Of a stretch of DNA of 64,000 nt, positions 7,569-15,696 are shown one piece after another (positions within the stretch are counted from its first letter, which is position 1; each line of letters starts with the position of its first letter). The notes beneath the pieces are model-generated. The model had not been told where the DNA came from. It worked only from the letters and a program-made list of their open reading frames with translations, and did not search any database. The position numbers and the translations under genes are program-made. The stretch spans positions 496,001-560,000 of the forward strand of contig NZ_JACCBW010000001.1 of assembly GCF_013410035.1 (NCBI RefSeq), in the 5' to 3' direction. This DNA comes from Nocardioides cavernae. Lineage in GTDB: Bacteria; Actinomycetota; Actinomycetes; Propionibacteriales; Nocardioidaceae.

Positions 7569-7676
7569 GTGGACGCGTCTCAAGACCAAGTCGGCCGCTC
7601 TGGTGAGGGCACAGCGAGGGCAGAGCGAGCTTGAAACGGCGTCTAAATCGCTCTGACCCGCGGAAACGCAGTTCCG

Positions 7677-8753
7677 TCAGACGTTGAAGCGGAACTCCAC
7701 CACGTCACCGTCGACCATCACGTAGTCCTTGCCCTCCATCCGGACGCGGCCGGCCTCGCGGGCCTTGAGCATGCTGCCGGCAGCCATCAGGTCGTCGAAG
7801 GACACGATCTCGGCCTTGATGAAGCCCTTCTGGAAGTCGGTGTGGATGACCCCGGCAGCCTCGGGGGCGGTGGCGCCCTTGCGGATCGTCCACGCCCGGG
7901 TCTCCTTCGGGCCGGCGGTGAGGTAGGTCTGCAGGCCGAGGGTGTCGAACCCGACGCGGGCGAGCTGGTCGAGGCCGGACTCGGTGATGCCCATCTCGGC
8001 GAGCATCTCGTGGGCCGTCTCGTCGTCGTCCATCTCGGCGAGGTCGGCCTCGAACTTGGCGTCGAGGAAGATTGCCTCGGCCGGCGCGATGATCTCGCGC
8101 ATCCTGTCCTTGAGCGCCTCGTCGGCGAGCTCGTCGGCGTCGCAGTTGAAGACGTAGATGAAGGGCTTGGCGGTCAGCAGCGACAGCTCGCGGAGCAGGG
8201 ACCGGTCGATGTCGGTCGCGATGACCGGGGTGCCGGACTCGAGGGCGTCCTTGGCCGCCTTCGCGGCCTCGAGGTTGGCCACGAGGTCCTTGACCTTGCG
8301 CGACTCCTTCTCCAGCCGGGCGATCGCCTTCTCGACGGTCTCGAGGTCGGCGAGGATCAGCTCGGTCTGGATGGTGGAGATGTCGTTGGCGGGGTTGACC
8401 TCGCCGTCGACGTGGGTGACGTCGTCGTCGCGGAAGACCCGGGTGACCTGGCAGATCGCTGCCGACTCCCGGATGTGGGCGAGGAACTTGTTGCCGAGGC
8501 CCTCCCCCTGCGAGGCGCCGCGCACGATGCCGGCGATGTCGACGAACTCGACCGTGGCGGGCAGCACCTTGGCGGACTCGAACACCTCCGCCAGCCGGGG
8601 CAGGCGGTCGTCGGGGACGCCGACGACGCCGACGTTGGGCTCGATCGTCGCGAACGGGTAGTTCGCCGCGAGCACGTCGTTCTTGGTCAGGGCGTTGAAG
8701 AGCGTCGACTTGCCCGCGTTGGGGAGACCGACGATGCCGATGGTGAGAGCCAC
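7677..8753 (-). CDS. ychF: ribosome-binding ATPase YchF (Obg-family)
   Basis: Universally conserved P-loop ATPase that binds the 50S subunit and is linked to translation and stress responses. The 358-aa product has Walker A GLPNAGKSTLFNAL (YchF has N-A here and prefers ATP), switch II/G3 DIAGIVRGASQGEGLGN, the NCDADE element replacing NKxD, and a C-terminal TGS domain ending in GDVVEFRFNV. The GTG at 8753 giving MALTIGIVGLPNAGKS is chosen, since upstream residues are not part of the family. Length matches the family (E. coli 363 aa). The 3' end is the right flank of the integrative element. Confidence 0.97.
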   Translation of the reverse strand: MALTIGIVGLPNAGKSTLFNALTKNDVLAANYPFATIEPNVGVVGVPDDRLPRLAEVFESAKVLPATVEFVDIAGIVRGASQGEGLGNKFLAHIRESAAICQVTRVFRDDDVTHVDGEVNPANDISTIQTELILADLETVEKAIARLEKESRKVKDLVANLEAAKAAKDALESGTPVIATDIDRSLLRELSLLTAKPFIYVFNCDADELADEALKDRMREIIAPAEAIFLDAKFEADLAEMDDDETAHEMLAEMGITESGLDQLARVGFDTLGLQTYLTAGPKETRAWTIRKGATAPEAAGVIHTDFQKGFIKAEIVSFDDLMAAGSMLKAREAGRVRMEGKDYVMVDGDVVEFRFNV

Positions 8754-8811
8754 GGGCGGGGAGTCTACGGCGGTCCGCCCGGCGCGCACGAAACGCGAGC
8801 GTGGACGCGAC

Positions 8812-8841
8812 GAGGGGCCCGACCGACCGGTCGGGCCCCTC
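8812..8841 (-). terminator. strong hairpin terminator
   Basis: GAGGGGCCCGACC (8812-8824) and GGTCGGGCCCCTC (8829-8841) form a perfect 13-bp stem with a 4-base loop, 23 bp after the stop codon of the metalloprotease gene on the minus strand. There is no U-tract, as is usual in this GC range. Confidence 0.75.
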
Positions 8842-8864
8842 GCTCCTCGTGCGTCGGTGACGCG

Positions 8865-9683
8865 TCAGGAGCCGTAGACCGAACGAACCCCTTCACGGTC
8901 GGTCTCGGTCATGGAGAGGTTGCTCGAGGTGCCGTTGCACTGCGGGTAGTGCATGATCGAGGACGAGTCGTACGGCGTCAGCGGACGCCAGTTGTTGTCC
9001 TCGAAGCAGGTGCCGGCCTCGGGCCGGGTGTGCTCGTGGCGGAAGCCGAGGACGTGGCCGAGCTCGTGCGCGATGATGTTGGACGGCGTCCAGGAGCCCG
9101 AGGTCCAGATCGAGTCGTCCACCAGGACGTTCTGCTGCGACGACGGGCTGCTCGGGAAGAAGGCGCGTGCGATGTACTGCGAGGTCTCGATCGGCTCGAC
9201 CGAGAAGACGACGGCGCTGTTGGACGTCGTGCAGCTGGCGTCCGCGGAGGACACGTAGGTGAAGTTCACGCCGCTCGACGCCGCCTCCCACTGACCGGCG
9301 CCGGACTCCATGGCGGACACCATGGCCGCCTTGTCGGACCCGAAGTCGTCGCTCACGCAGTAGGTGAGGTTCGCGGCCTGGCCGGCCGACCACAGGTCGT
9401 CGGCACCGCCGACGGTGTTGACCACGAGCGACTGCGAGTCGGTGTCGCGCGAGTTGACCATCTGCTCGTAGTAGTCGCGCAGCTCGCGGGCCGTGGCGAT
9501 GGTCTCGTCGCCGTTCACGACGTACTGCCCCCCGACGTCCTGGAACGTCGCCGCCTTGAACTCCTGGAAGGTCGGCACGTCCTCCTGGGCACGGGCGGCG
9601 TTGGCCCCCGGTGCCATCGAGAACGCCAGGGCGGTGACCCCGAGCGTCGCGGTCGCGATCCGACTGATCCTGCTGTTCAACAT
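8865..9683 (-). CDS. secreted metzincin-type zinc metalloprotease
   Basis: Extracellular protease. A Sec signal peptide (about residues 1-30, MLNSRISRIATATLGVTALA then an AxA cut near AANA/ARA) precedes a propeptide-like segment and a catalytic domain. The zinc site HELGHVLGFRH has His206, Glu207, His210 and His216, the HExxHxxGxxH metzincin pattern. The Met-turn SIMHYP follows with Met244. Length is 272 aa. The ATG at 9683 follows GGAAGAAG at a good distance. A strong terminator follows and a DasR-like palindrome lies 48 bp upstream of the start. A paralogue with closely similar sequence lies at 13910-14722. Confidence 0.85.
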   Translation of the reverse strand: MLNSRISRIATATLGVTALAFSMAPGANAARAQEDVPTFQEFKAATFQDVGGQYVVNGDETIATARELRDYYEQMVNSRDTDSQSLVVNTVGGADDLWSAGQAANLTYCVSDDFGSDKAAMVSAMESGAGQWEAASSGVNFTYVSSADASCTTSNSAVVFSVEPIETSQYIARAFFPSSPSSQQNVLVDDSIWTSGSWTPSNIIAHELGHVLGFRHEHTRPEAGTCFEDNNWRPLTPYDSSSIMHYPQCNGTSSNLSMTETDREGVRSVYGS

Positions 9684-9730
9684 TGCGTCACTTCTTCCGG
9701 TTGGGTACGGATTGGCCCTTCCAACCAACC

Positions 9731-9742
9731 CGGTCTAGACCG
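9731..9742. promoter_or_regulatory. DasR-like operator palindrome
   Basis: CGGTCTAGACCG is a perfect 12-bp palindrome whose central GGTCTAGACC is identical to the core of the DasR (GntR/HutC) dre consensus. It lies 48 bp upstream of the secreted protease start. The outer bases differ from the ACT/AGT ends of the full consensus, so the regulator could be another HutC-type protein. Confidence 0.45.
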
Positions 9743-9765
9743 CGTTGAGAAGCCGACCGCTCGGT

Positions 9766-9792
9766 CAGGAAATTGCATTGCAGGAAGTTGCA
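9766..9792. repeat. 12-bp direct repeat, operator-like
   Basis: CAGGAAATTGCA (9766-9777) and CAGGAAGTTGCA (9781-9792) are direct repeats with one mismatch, 15 bp apart start to start, in the divergent region between the protease and the bPH2 genes. The spacing is about one and a half helical turns. The region is clearly less GC-rich than its surroundings, so it may be a bound promoter site. Confidence 0.4.
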
Positions 9793-9879
9793 GAACGTCA
9801 TCGCGGTCGTAACGACCCGGCTGAACTGCACAAGTTCGCTGGTCAGCGGCGGTGTGACGGACCTGCAAGACTCACCCGC

Positions 9880-10398
9880 ATGAGTGTCGAGGGGGAGGCT
9901 CCGATCGGGGCGGGAGCGGTGCTGCGTGCGCCGGAGCACCGGGTGTCGCCACGGGCGATCCCGTTCTGGCGGGTGTCGGCGCTGATCGGGGACGTCGTCC
10001 TCGTGGTCGTAGCGCTGGTCGCGTGGCTGGTGGTCCCGGGCGCACCGGGCTGGGTCGGCCTGGTCGTGCTGGCGCTGGCCGCCGGGTCGGTCGCGCACGT
10101 CGTGCTGATGCCGCGCATCCGCTACCGGGTGCACCGGTGGGAGGTCACCGACACCGCGGTCCACACGCGGTCCGGCTGGATCGGGCGGGAGAGCCGCGTC
10201 GCGCCGATCAGCCGGGTGCAGACCGTCGACTCCCGGCAGGGGGCCCTGATGCGCCTGTTCGGGCTCGCCTCGATCACCGTCACCACCGCGTCGGCAGCCG
10301 GTCCCATCACGGTCGACTGCGTCGACGCCGAGACCGCGCGGGAGGTCGTCGCCCGGCTGACGGCGATCACGGCCGCCACCGAGGACGACGCCACATGA
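9880..10398 (+). CDS. bacterial PH domain (bPH2) membrane protein
   Basis: A 172-aa protein with two transmembrane segments (about residues 25-75) followed by one bPH2 domain: IRYRVHRWEVTDTAVHTRSGWIGRESRVAPISRVQTVDSRQG, then LFGLASITVTTASAAGP. It resembles YdbS-type proteins, membrane proteins of unknown biochemical role found in YdbS-YdbT pairs. The ATG at 9880 begins MSVEGEAP; longer upstream frames are non-coding in character. It overlaps the next gene by ATGA. Confidence 0.85.
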   Translation: MSVEGEAPIGAGAVLRAPEHRVSPRAIPFWRVSALIGDVVLVVVALVAWLVVPGAPGWVGLVVLALAAGSVAHVVLMPRIRYRVHRWEVTDTAVHTRSGWIGRESRVAPISRVQTVDSRQGALMRLFGLASITVTTASAAGPITVDCVDAETAREVVARLTAITAATEDDAT

Positions 10399-11972
10399 TC
10401 CCCGCCCCCGACGACGGGTGGATGCGGCTCAGCCCCCGCAAGCTCCTGCTCGACCCGGTGAAGGCGGTCGGCCAGGCGATCGTCCCGGTCGTCGTCGCGC
10501 TGGTCGGCATCAGCCAGAGCGACATGCGGTTCTGGCCGATCATCGTCCCGGTCGCGATCCTCGGCCCTGTCGTGCTCGGGGCGCTGCCGTGGCTCACGAC
10601 CCACTACCGGCTCACCGAGTCCCAGATCCAGGTGCGCAGCGGCATCCTCAACAAGAACACGTCCACCGCGCCGCTCGACCGCGTGCGCAGCGTCGACCTC
10701 GAGGCGTCCCTGCTGCACCGCGTCCTCGGCGTCCAGAAGGTGCAGGTCGGCACCGGCGTCGACGACGACCGGATCACCCTCGACGCCCTCGCCGCGAGCG
10801 ACGCGCAGGCCCTGCGCACGACCCTGCTGGGCCGACGCGCGGCCGCCGCGCCGCCATCCGCGGTCCGGGCCGGGGCCGGGGACGGGGACGGGGACGAGGC
10901 CGCGCGGCAGGCCACCGACCACGCCGAGGGGTACGCCGCGCCTGCCCCGGGCGTACCCGCGCAGCCGTTCCCGCCCGCGCCCGCCGCGCTCCTCGCCGCG
11001 ATCGACTGGTCGTGGTTGCGGTTCGCCCCCTTCAGCCTCGGGCGCCTGGTGCTGCTCGCGGGTGCGGTCGGGGTGTTCTCCCAGTTCGCCGACGACCTGC
11101 CGATCTGGAACGAGGAGACGGCGACCTCGGCGTGGGCCTGGATCACGCAGTTCGCGATCGTGGCGGTCGTCGTCGTGCTCGCCGTCGGGGGGCTCGGGCT
11201 GTGGCTGGTCGTCTCGGTCGTCGGCTACGTGCTCCAGTGGTGGGGCTTCCGGCTGGTCCGCGAGCACGGCAACCTGCACCTGACCTCCGGGCTGGTGACG
11301 ACCCGATCGATCACCGTCGAGGAGGCCAAGGTCCGCGGCGTCGAGATGACCGAGCCGGTGCTCATGCGCCTCGTCGGCGGCGCCGAGCTCTCGACCCTGG
11401 CGACGGGCGTCGAGGACGGCGTGACCCAGGTCCTGCCGCCGTGCCCGCGCGAGGTCGCCGTCGGCGTCGGCGGTGCGGTCCTCGAGCAGCCCGGCCCACT
11501 CACCCGCACGCTCGTCCGGCACGGCCCGAAGGCCCACCGGCGCGCGTGGTTCCGCCAGCTCCGCAACGCCCTCGACCTGGTCGTGGTCCTCGCGGTGGCG
11601 TGGTGGTGGTTCGACCTCACCTGGTGGTGGCTCGCCGCGATCGCCGTCGGCCTCCTGGCCCTCGCCGCAGCGGTCGGCGAGGCGTCGTACCGCCACCTCG
11701 GGCACGCGCTCGGCGAGCAGCACCTGGTCGCCGGCAGCGGCACGCTGGCACGTGTCCGCACGGTCCTCGAGACCGACGGCATCATCGGCTGGGTGGTCAC
11801 CCAGTCGTGGTGGCAGCGCCGCATCGGGCTCGCGGACCTGACCGCGACGACGGCGGCGGGGGCCGAGAAGGTCGTGGTGTGCGACGTCCGGCTCGACGTG
11901 GCGGTGGCGCTGGCCGACGCGGCGACGCCCGGCCTGCTCACCGACTTCGTGCCCGAGCCGGCGACTGCCTAG
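10395..11972 (+). CDS. multi-domain bPH2 membrane protein (YdbT-like)
   Basis: A 525-aa integral membrane protein, partner of the preceding bPH2 gene. It begins with a membrane pair, then a bPH2 domain (HYRLTESQIQVRSGILNKNTSTAPLDRVRSVDLEAS without interruption), a Gly/Ala/Asp-rich linker (about 145-185), a second membrane pair, a second bPH2 unit (LVREHGNLHLTSGLVTTRSITVEEAKVRG) and a third near the C-terminus. The repeated TTRSITVEEAKV and LDRVRSV segments mark the domain repeats. The start overlaps the upstream stop. Its stop shares the CTAG tetranucleotide with the convergent acyl-CoA dehydrogenase gene. Confidence 0.85.
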   Translation: MIPAPDDGWMRLSPRKLLLDPVKAVGQAIVPVVVALVGISQSDMRFWPIIVPVAILGPVVLGALPWLTTHYRLTESQIQVRSGILNKNTSTAPLDRVRSVDLEASLLHRVLGVQKVQVGTGVDDDRITLDALAASDAQALRTTLLGRRAAAAPPSAVRAGAGDGDGDEAARQATDHAEGYAAPAPGVPAQPFPPAPAALLAAIDWSWLRFAPFSLGRLVLLAGAVGVFSQFADDLPIWNEETATSAWAWITQFAIVAVVVVLAVGGLGLWLVVSVVGYVLQWWGFRLVREHGNLHLTSGLVTTRSITVEEAKVRGVEMTEPVLMRLVGGAELSTLATGVEDGVTQVLPPCPREVAVGVGGAVLEQPGPLTRTLVRHGPKAHRRAWFRQLRNALDLVVVLAVAWWWFDLTWWWLAAIAVGLLALAAAVGEASYRHLGHALGEQHLVAGSGTLARVRTVLETDGIIGWVVTQSWWQRRIGLADLTATTAAGAEKVVVCDVRLDVAVALADAATPGLLTDFVPEPATA

Positions 11973-13789
11973 AACCAGCCGGGCTGCATGTCGAGCGTGG
12001 TGGTGTCGCCTGCGGCCAGCAGGTCGAGCATCGCGCCCACCTTGGGCAGCTCCCAGCGGAAGAAGTAGCGCGCCGCGGCACGCTTGCCGTCGTAGAAGTC
12101 GCCCTCCCGGTCGCCGACGGCCACGAGCTGCTCGAGCCACATCCACGCGACGACGACGTGCCCGGCCGCCTCGAGGTAGACCGTGGCGTTGGCCAGGGTG
12201 CGCGCCGGGTCGCCGAGCCCGCCCAGCGCCAGGGTGACCTCGCCCAGTCGGCCGACCACGGCCTGCAGCGCCGCCGCGTGCTCGGCGGGCTCGCCGCCGA
12301 GGTCCGCTGCGCGGGCCGCCGTGTCGCCGATGCGTCCCGCCAGAGCGAGCAGGGAGGCACCGCCCCCGCCGAGCACCTTGCGCCCGAGCAGGTCCAGGGC
12401 CTGGATGCCGTGCGTGCCCTCGTGGATGGGGTTGAGCCGCTGGTCGCGCCAGTGCGCCTCGACGTCGAAGTCCCGGGTGTACCCCGAGCCGCCCAGCACC
12501 TGGATGGCCAGGCTGCAGCTCTCCTGCCCCCACTGCGAGGGCCACGACTTCGCGATCGGCGTGAGCACGTCGAGGAGCTGCCCCACGGCCAGCCGCTCGG
12601 CGTCGTCCGTCGCGGTCGCCTGCTCGTCCAGCAACCGGCTGCAGTAGAGGTTGAGCGCGAGGGCACCCTCGACGTACGACTTCTGCGCGAGCAGCATCCG
12701 GCGCACGTCGGCGTGCTCGATGATCGGCACCTGCGGGCCGGCGGGGTCGGCCGCGCCGAGGTGGCGGCCCTGCGGGCGGGAGCGGGCGTACGCCAGCGAC
12801 TTGAGGTAGGCGGTGTAGGCCGTGGTCGTGGCCGACATCCCGACGCCGAGGCGGGCGGCGTTCATCATGTGGAACATGTAGGACAGGCCCTTGTGGGGCT
12901 CGCCCACGAGGTAGCCGACGGCACCCGGCGCACCGCCCGGGGTGAAGGCGCCGCCGCCGAACACCGGGGCCGTGTTGACGGTGCCCCGGTTGCCCAGCTT
13001 GTGGTTGATCCCCGCGAGCGCGACGTCGTTGCGCTCACCGACGGTGCCGTCGTCGGCGACGAGGTGCTTGGGCACGACGAACAGCGAGATGCCGCGCGTG
13101 CCGGCCGGTGCGTCGGGCAGCTTGGCCAGCACGAGGTGGACGATGGTGTCGCCCATCTCGTGGTCGCCCCCGGAGATCCACATCTTGCTGCCGAAGATCC
13201 GGTAGGTGCCGTCGTCTGCCGGCACTGCCCGGGTGACCACGTCGCCGAGGCTCGACCCGGCCTGGGGCTCCGACAGCGTCATCGTGCCGAAGAAGCGTCC
13301 CTCCAGCATCGGGCGCACGTAGCGCTCGACCTGCTCGGGGCTGCCGTGCTCGAGCAGCAGCCGCGCGTTCGCCACGGTCAGGAAGGCGTACGCGGCGGTG
13401 CCGATGTTGGCGGCGGTGAACCACGCCATGCACGCCGCGGCGACGACGTGCGGCACCTGCAGGCCCCCGTCCTCCTCGTCGACCGTCAGCGCCATCAGGT
13501 CGGCGCGCGCGAACGTGCGCAGCGCGGACTCGATCTCGGGGATGAGGGTCACCTTCTCACCGTCGAAGGTCGGCTCCTCGGTGTCGCTCCTGCGGTAGTG
13601 GCTGGCGAAGTGCTCGGTGGCGATCTCCTCGCAGAGCGCCAGCAGTGCCTCGTACGACGACCGGTCGTGCTCGGCGAACCGGGGGCGCTCCCCCAGCCGC
13701 TCGACGTCGAGCCACTCGAAGAGCAGGAACTCGAGGTCGCGGGAGGAGAGGACGGTCGAGGGGGTCGAGGACGTCGAGGCGGTGGGCAC
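11969..13789 (-). CDS. acyl-CoA dehydrogenase, large type
   Basis: FAD-dependent alpha,beta-dehydrogenation of acyl-CoA thioesters, probably in fatty acid breakdown. The 606-aa length is that of the larger actinobacterial FadE family with an extra C-terminal domain. Visible are the N-terminal helical domain, the FAD/substrate beta-barrel with FFGTMTLSEPQAGSSLGDV and the SKMWISGGDHEMGDTIVHLVLAKL stretch in part, and the C-terminal helical domain with QVLGGSGYTRDFDVEAHWRDQRLNPIHEGTHGIQ. The glutamate in IHEGT is at the usual catalytic position of this subfamily. Start GTG 13789. It is monocistronic and convergent with the bPH2 pair. Confidence 0.92.
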   Translation of the reverse strand: MPTASTSSTPSTVLSSRDLEFLLFEWLDVERLGERPRFAEHDRSSYEALLALCEEIATEHFASHYRRSDTEEPTFDGEKVTLIPEIESALRTFARADLMALTVDEEDGGLQVPHVVAAACMAWFTAANIGTAAYAFLTVANARLLLEHGSPEQVERYVRPMLEGRFFGTMTLSEPQAGSSLGDVVTRAVPADDGTYRIFGSKMWISGGDHEMGDTIVHLVLAKLPDAPAGTRGISLFVVPKHLVADDGTVGERNDVALAGINHKLGNRGTVNTAPVFGGGAFTPGGAPGAVGYLVGEPHKGLSYMFHMMNAARLGVGMSATTTAYTAYLKSLAYARSRPQGRHLGAADPAGPQVPIIEHADVRRMLLAQKSYVEGALALNLYCSRLLDEQATATDDAERLAVGQLLDVLTPIAKSWPSQWGQESCSLAIQVLGGSGYTRDFDVEAHWRDQRLNPIHEGTHGIQALDLLGRKVLGGGGASLLALAGRIGDTAARAADLGGEPAEHAAALQAVVGRLGEVTLALGGLGDPARTLANATVYLEAAGHVVVAWMWLEQLVAVGDREGDFYDGKRAAARYFFRWELPKVGAMLDLLAAGDTTTLDMQPGWF

Positions 13790-13831
13790 GGACCGACGCT
13801 ACCCGGCGGCCGGGGTGCCGGGGTGCCGGGA

Positions 13832-13878
13832 CGAACGAGCGCCCCCTCCGCTCGGGACGGAAGGGGCGCTCGCGTTCG
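13832..13878 (-). terminator. imperfect hairpin terminator
   Basis: CGAACGAGCGCCCC pairs with GGGGCGCTCGCGTTCG across a loop of about 17 bases, with a two-base bulge. It lies about 30 bp downstream of the second metalloprotease gene on the minus strand. Confidence 0.6.
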
Positions 13879-13909
13879 GTGTCGAACCTACAGCGTCGGA
13901 CGTGGAGTG

Positions 13910-14722
13910 TCAGGCGCCGTAGAGGGCGACCGCGCCCTGGCGGTCGGTGCTGGTCATGCTGAGGTTGCTCGAGGTCCCGTTGCACTGCGGGTAGTGCATG
14001 ATCGACGACGAGTCGTACGGCGTCAGCGGGCGCCAGTTGTTGTCCTCGAAGCAGGTGCCGGCCTCGGGCCGCGTGTGCTCGTGACGGAAGCCCAGCGTGT
14101 GGCCGAGCTCGTGGCCCAGGATGTTGGACGGCGTCCACGAGCCCGAGGTCCAGATGGAGTCGTCGACCAGCACGTTGCGCGAGCGCTTCGGCGAGCTCGG
14201 GAAGAACGCGCGGGCGATGTACTGCGAGGTCTGCACGGGCTCGACGGAGAAGAGCACGTTGTTGTTGCGCACGGTGCAGCTGGCGTCCTGCGACGGCACG
14301 TAGACGAAGTTGATCCGCGAGGACGCCGCCTCCCAGAGAGCGGCGCCGCCGTTCATCGCGTTGACGATGTCGGCCTTGCGCGTGCCGAACTTGTTGCTGA
14401 CGCAGTAGGTCAGGTTGCCGACCTGGGAGGTCGACCACTTGTCGTCGGCGCCGCCGACCGTGTTCACGACGAGTCCGTTCTCGATGGCCCTCTCCGAGCC
14501 GCCGACCATGCGGTCGTAGTAGGACTTCAGGTCGCCGGCGTTGGAGATGGGCTCGTCGCCGTTGACGATGTACTGGTTGTCGGCGTCCTTGTAGGTGGAC
14601 GCGTGGAACTCCGTGAACGTCGGGATCTCCGAGTCCGTGGCGGCCAGTGCCGGTGAGGCGAGGGCCGCGCCGAGGAGTGCCGAGGTGCCGAGGGCGATCG
14701 CCCCGAGTCGACTGCGCTGCAT
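13910..14722 (-). CDS. secreted metzincin-type zinc metalloprotease, paralogue 2
   Basis: Paralogue of the protease at 8865-9683 and very similar over the catalytic part. A signal peptide (MQRSRLGAIALGTSALLGAA, then cut after ALA) is followed by a region PTFTEFHASTYKDADNQYIVNGDEPI that also aligns with the paralogue. The zinc motif HELGHTLGFRH has His204, Glu205, His208 and His214, and the Met-turn is SIMHYP. Length is 270 aa. The ATG at 14722 follows GAGAGAAG; the longer upstream frame is not supported. The two proteases differ mostly in the signal peptide and in a basic SPKRSRN loop replacing SPSSQQN, which may alter surface charge. Confidence 0.85.
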   Translation of the reverse strand: MQRSRLGAIALGTSALLGAALASPALAATDSEIPTFTEFHASTYKDADNQYIVNGDEPISNAGDLKSYYDRMVGGSERAIENGLVVNTVGGADDKWSTSQVGNLTYCVSNKFGTRKADIVNAMNGGAALWEAASSRINFVYVPSQDASCTVRNNNVLFSVEPVQTSQYIARAFFPSSPKRSRNVLVDDSIWTSGSWTPSNILGHELGHTLGFRHEHTRPEAGTCFEDNNWRPLTPYDSSSIMHYPQCNGTSSNLSMTSTDRQGAVALYGA

Positions 14723-14912
14723 CGTTGTTCTTCTCTCGTGATGGGGGGTGTGGTCACACGCCATCTCGGAGGGTCGAGCACGGACCCGGACCTGGGGTCC
14801 GGCGGTTGTGCAGGGGTCGAGCAGGTGGTGCGCACGAGTTCCCGAGACAGGTGCTTGAGGTCGAATCTCCACCCGGCGTCACGACCTGTAAATCCCTCCT
14901 TAGGGTGGTCGG

Positions 14913-15692
14913 GTGCGCATCGCGACCTGGAACGTCAACTCACTCCGCTCCCGCATCGACCGCGTCGAGGCCTTCGTGCAGCGCCACGACATCGACGTGC
15001 TGGCCCTGCAGGAGACCAAGGCCCGCGAGGACCAGCTGCCGCTGATGGGCCTGCAAGCGCTGGGCTACGACATCGCCGTCGCGGGGGTCAACCAGTGGAA
15101 CGGGGTCGCGCTGCTCTCGCGCGTCGGGCTGGAGGACGTCGAGGTCGGCTTTGACGACATGCCCCCGTACGGCGACCCGGCCGCCGCGGAGGCGCGCGCG
15201 ATCGGTGCCACCTGCGACGGCGTACGCATCTGGTCGCTCTACGTCCCCAACGGGCGCAAGCCCGACGACCCCCACTACGTCTACAAGCTCGAGTGGCTCG
15301 CCCGGCTCCGAGCGACCGCGAGCGGCTGGCTCGACGGGCAGACCGCGCTGGTGGGCGACTGGAACATCTGCCCGACCGACGACGACGTCTTCGACATCCG
15401 GCAGTTCGCGAAGTCGACCCACGTCACGCCGCCCGAGCGGGCGGCCTTCCAAGGCTTCCTCGACGACGGCTGGGCCGAGACCACCCGCGCCCACGCCCCC
15501 GGCTACACCTACTGGGACTACTACCGCCAGCGCTTCGAGCGCGACCGCGGGCTCAAGATCGACTTCGTCCTCGCCTCGCCCGACCTCGCGTCGCGCGTGA
15601 CCGGCGCGTTCATCGACCGCGACGAGCGCGACCCCGCCCAGGGCACCGGGTCGCCGTCGGACCACGCGCCGGTGGTCGTCGACCTCGGCTGA
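14913..15692 (+). CDS. xthA: exodeoxyribonuclease III family AP endonuclease
   Basis: Mg-dependent 3'-5' exonuclease and apurinic-site endonuclease of base excision repair. The 259-aa sequence shows the family landmarks in order: ATWNVNSLRSRIDRV, LALQETKA with the metal-binding Glu, SLYVPNGRKP, VGDWNICPTDDDVFD with the Asp/Asn pair, DYYRQRFERDRGLKIDFVL, and the terminal SDHAPVVVDL with the catalytic Asp-His. Length fits the family (E. coli 268 aa). Start GTG 14913 follows AGGGTGG. Confidence 0.95.
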   Translation: MRIATWNVNSLRSRIDRVEAFVQRHDIDVLALQETKAREDQLPLMGLQALGYDIAVAGVNQWNGVALLSRVGLEDVEVGFDDMPPYGDPAAAEARAIGATCDGVRIWSLYVPNGRKPDDPHYVYKLEWLARLRATASGWLDGQTALVGDWNICPTDDDVFDIRQFAKSTHVTPPERAAFQGFLDDGWAETTRAHAPGYTYWDYYRQRFERDRGLKIDFVLASPDLASRVTGAFIDRDERDPAQGTGSPSDHAPVVVDLG

Positions 15693-15696
15693 GCCC

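Larger units (their letters stand above)
2898..7676. mobile_element. putative integrative element next to ychF
   Basis: This stretch is visibly poorer in GC than its flanks and carries a tyrosine integrase (6384-7499), an excisionase-like gene on the opposite strand (5833-6144), a kinase/HIRAN gene pair, a zinc-ribbon gene and a broken XRE gene. It lies between a core-like MFS unit and the 3' end of ychF. The right boundary is probably near 7500-7680. I could not find a duplicated attachment core at either side, and there is no tRNA gene here, so the boundaries are approximate. No transposase, relaxase or replication gene is present, so it would be a small passenger island or a degraded element. 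Confidence 0.55.

Noticed and set aside
7500..7676. tRNA gene as integration target
   Set aside because: No T-loop GGTTCGA-like sequence or acceptor stem is visible near the integrase or elsewhere in the window.
7842..9812. Long plus-strand frame over ychF and the first protease
   Set aside because: Antisense to two clear genes, composed of repeated charged residues, and matches no family.
10418..14656. Very long plus-strand open frame (over 1400 codons)
   Set aside because: It runs antisense or out of frame across the bPH2, acyl-CoA dehydrogenase and protease genes. Its product is Arg/Gly/Pro-rich low complexity, typical of shadow frames in very GC-rich DNA.
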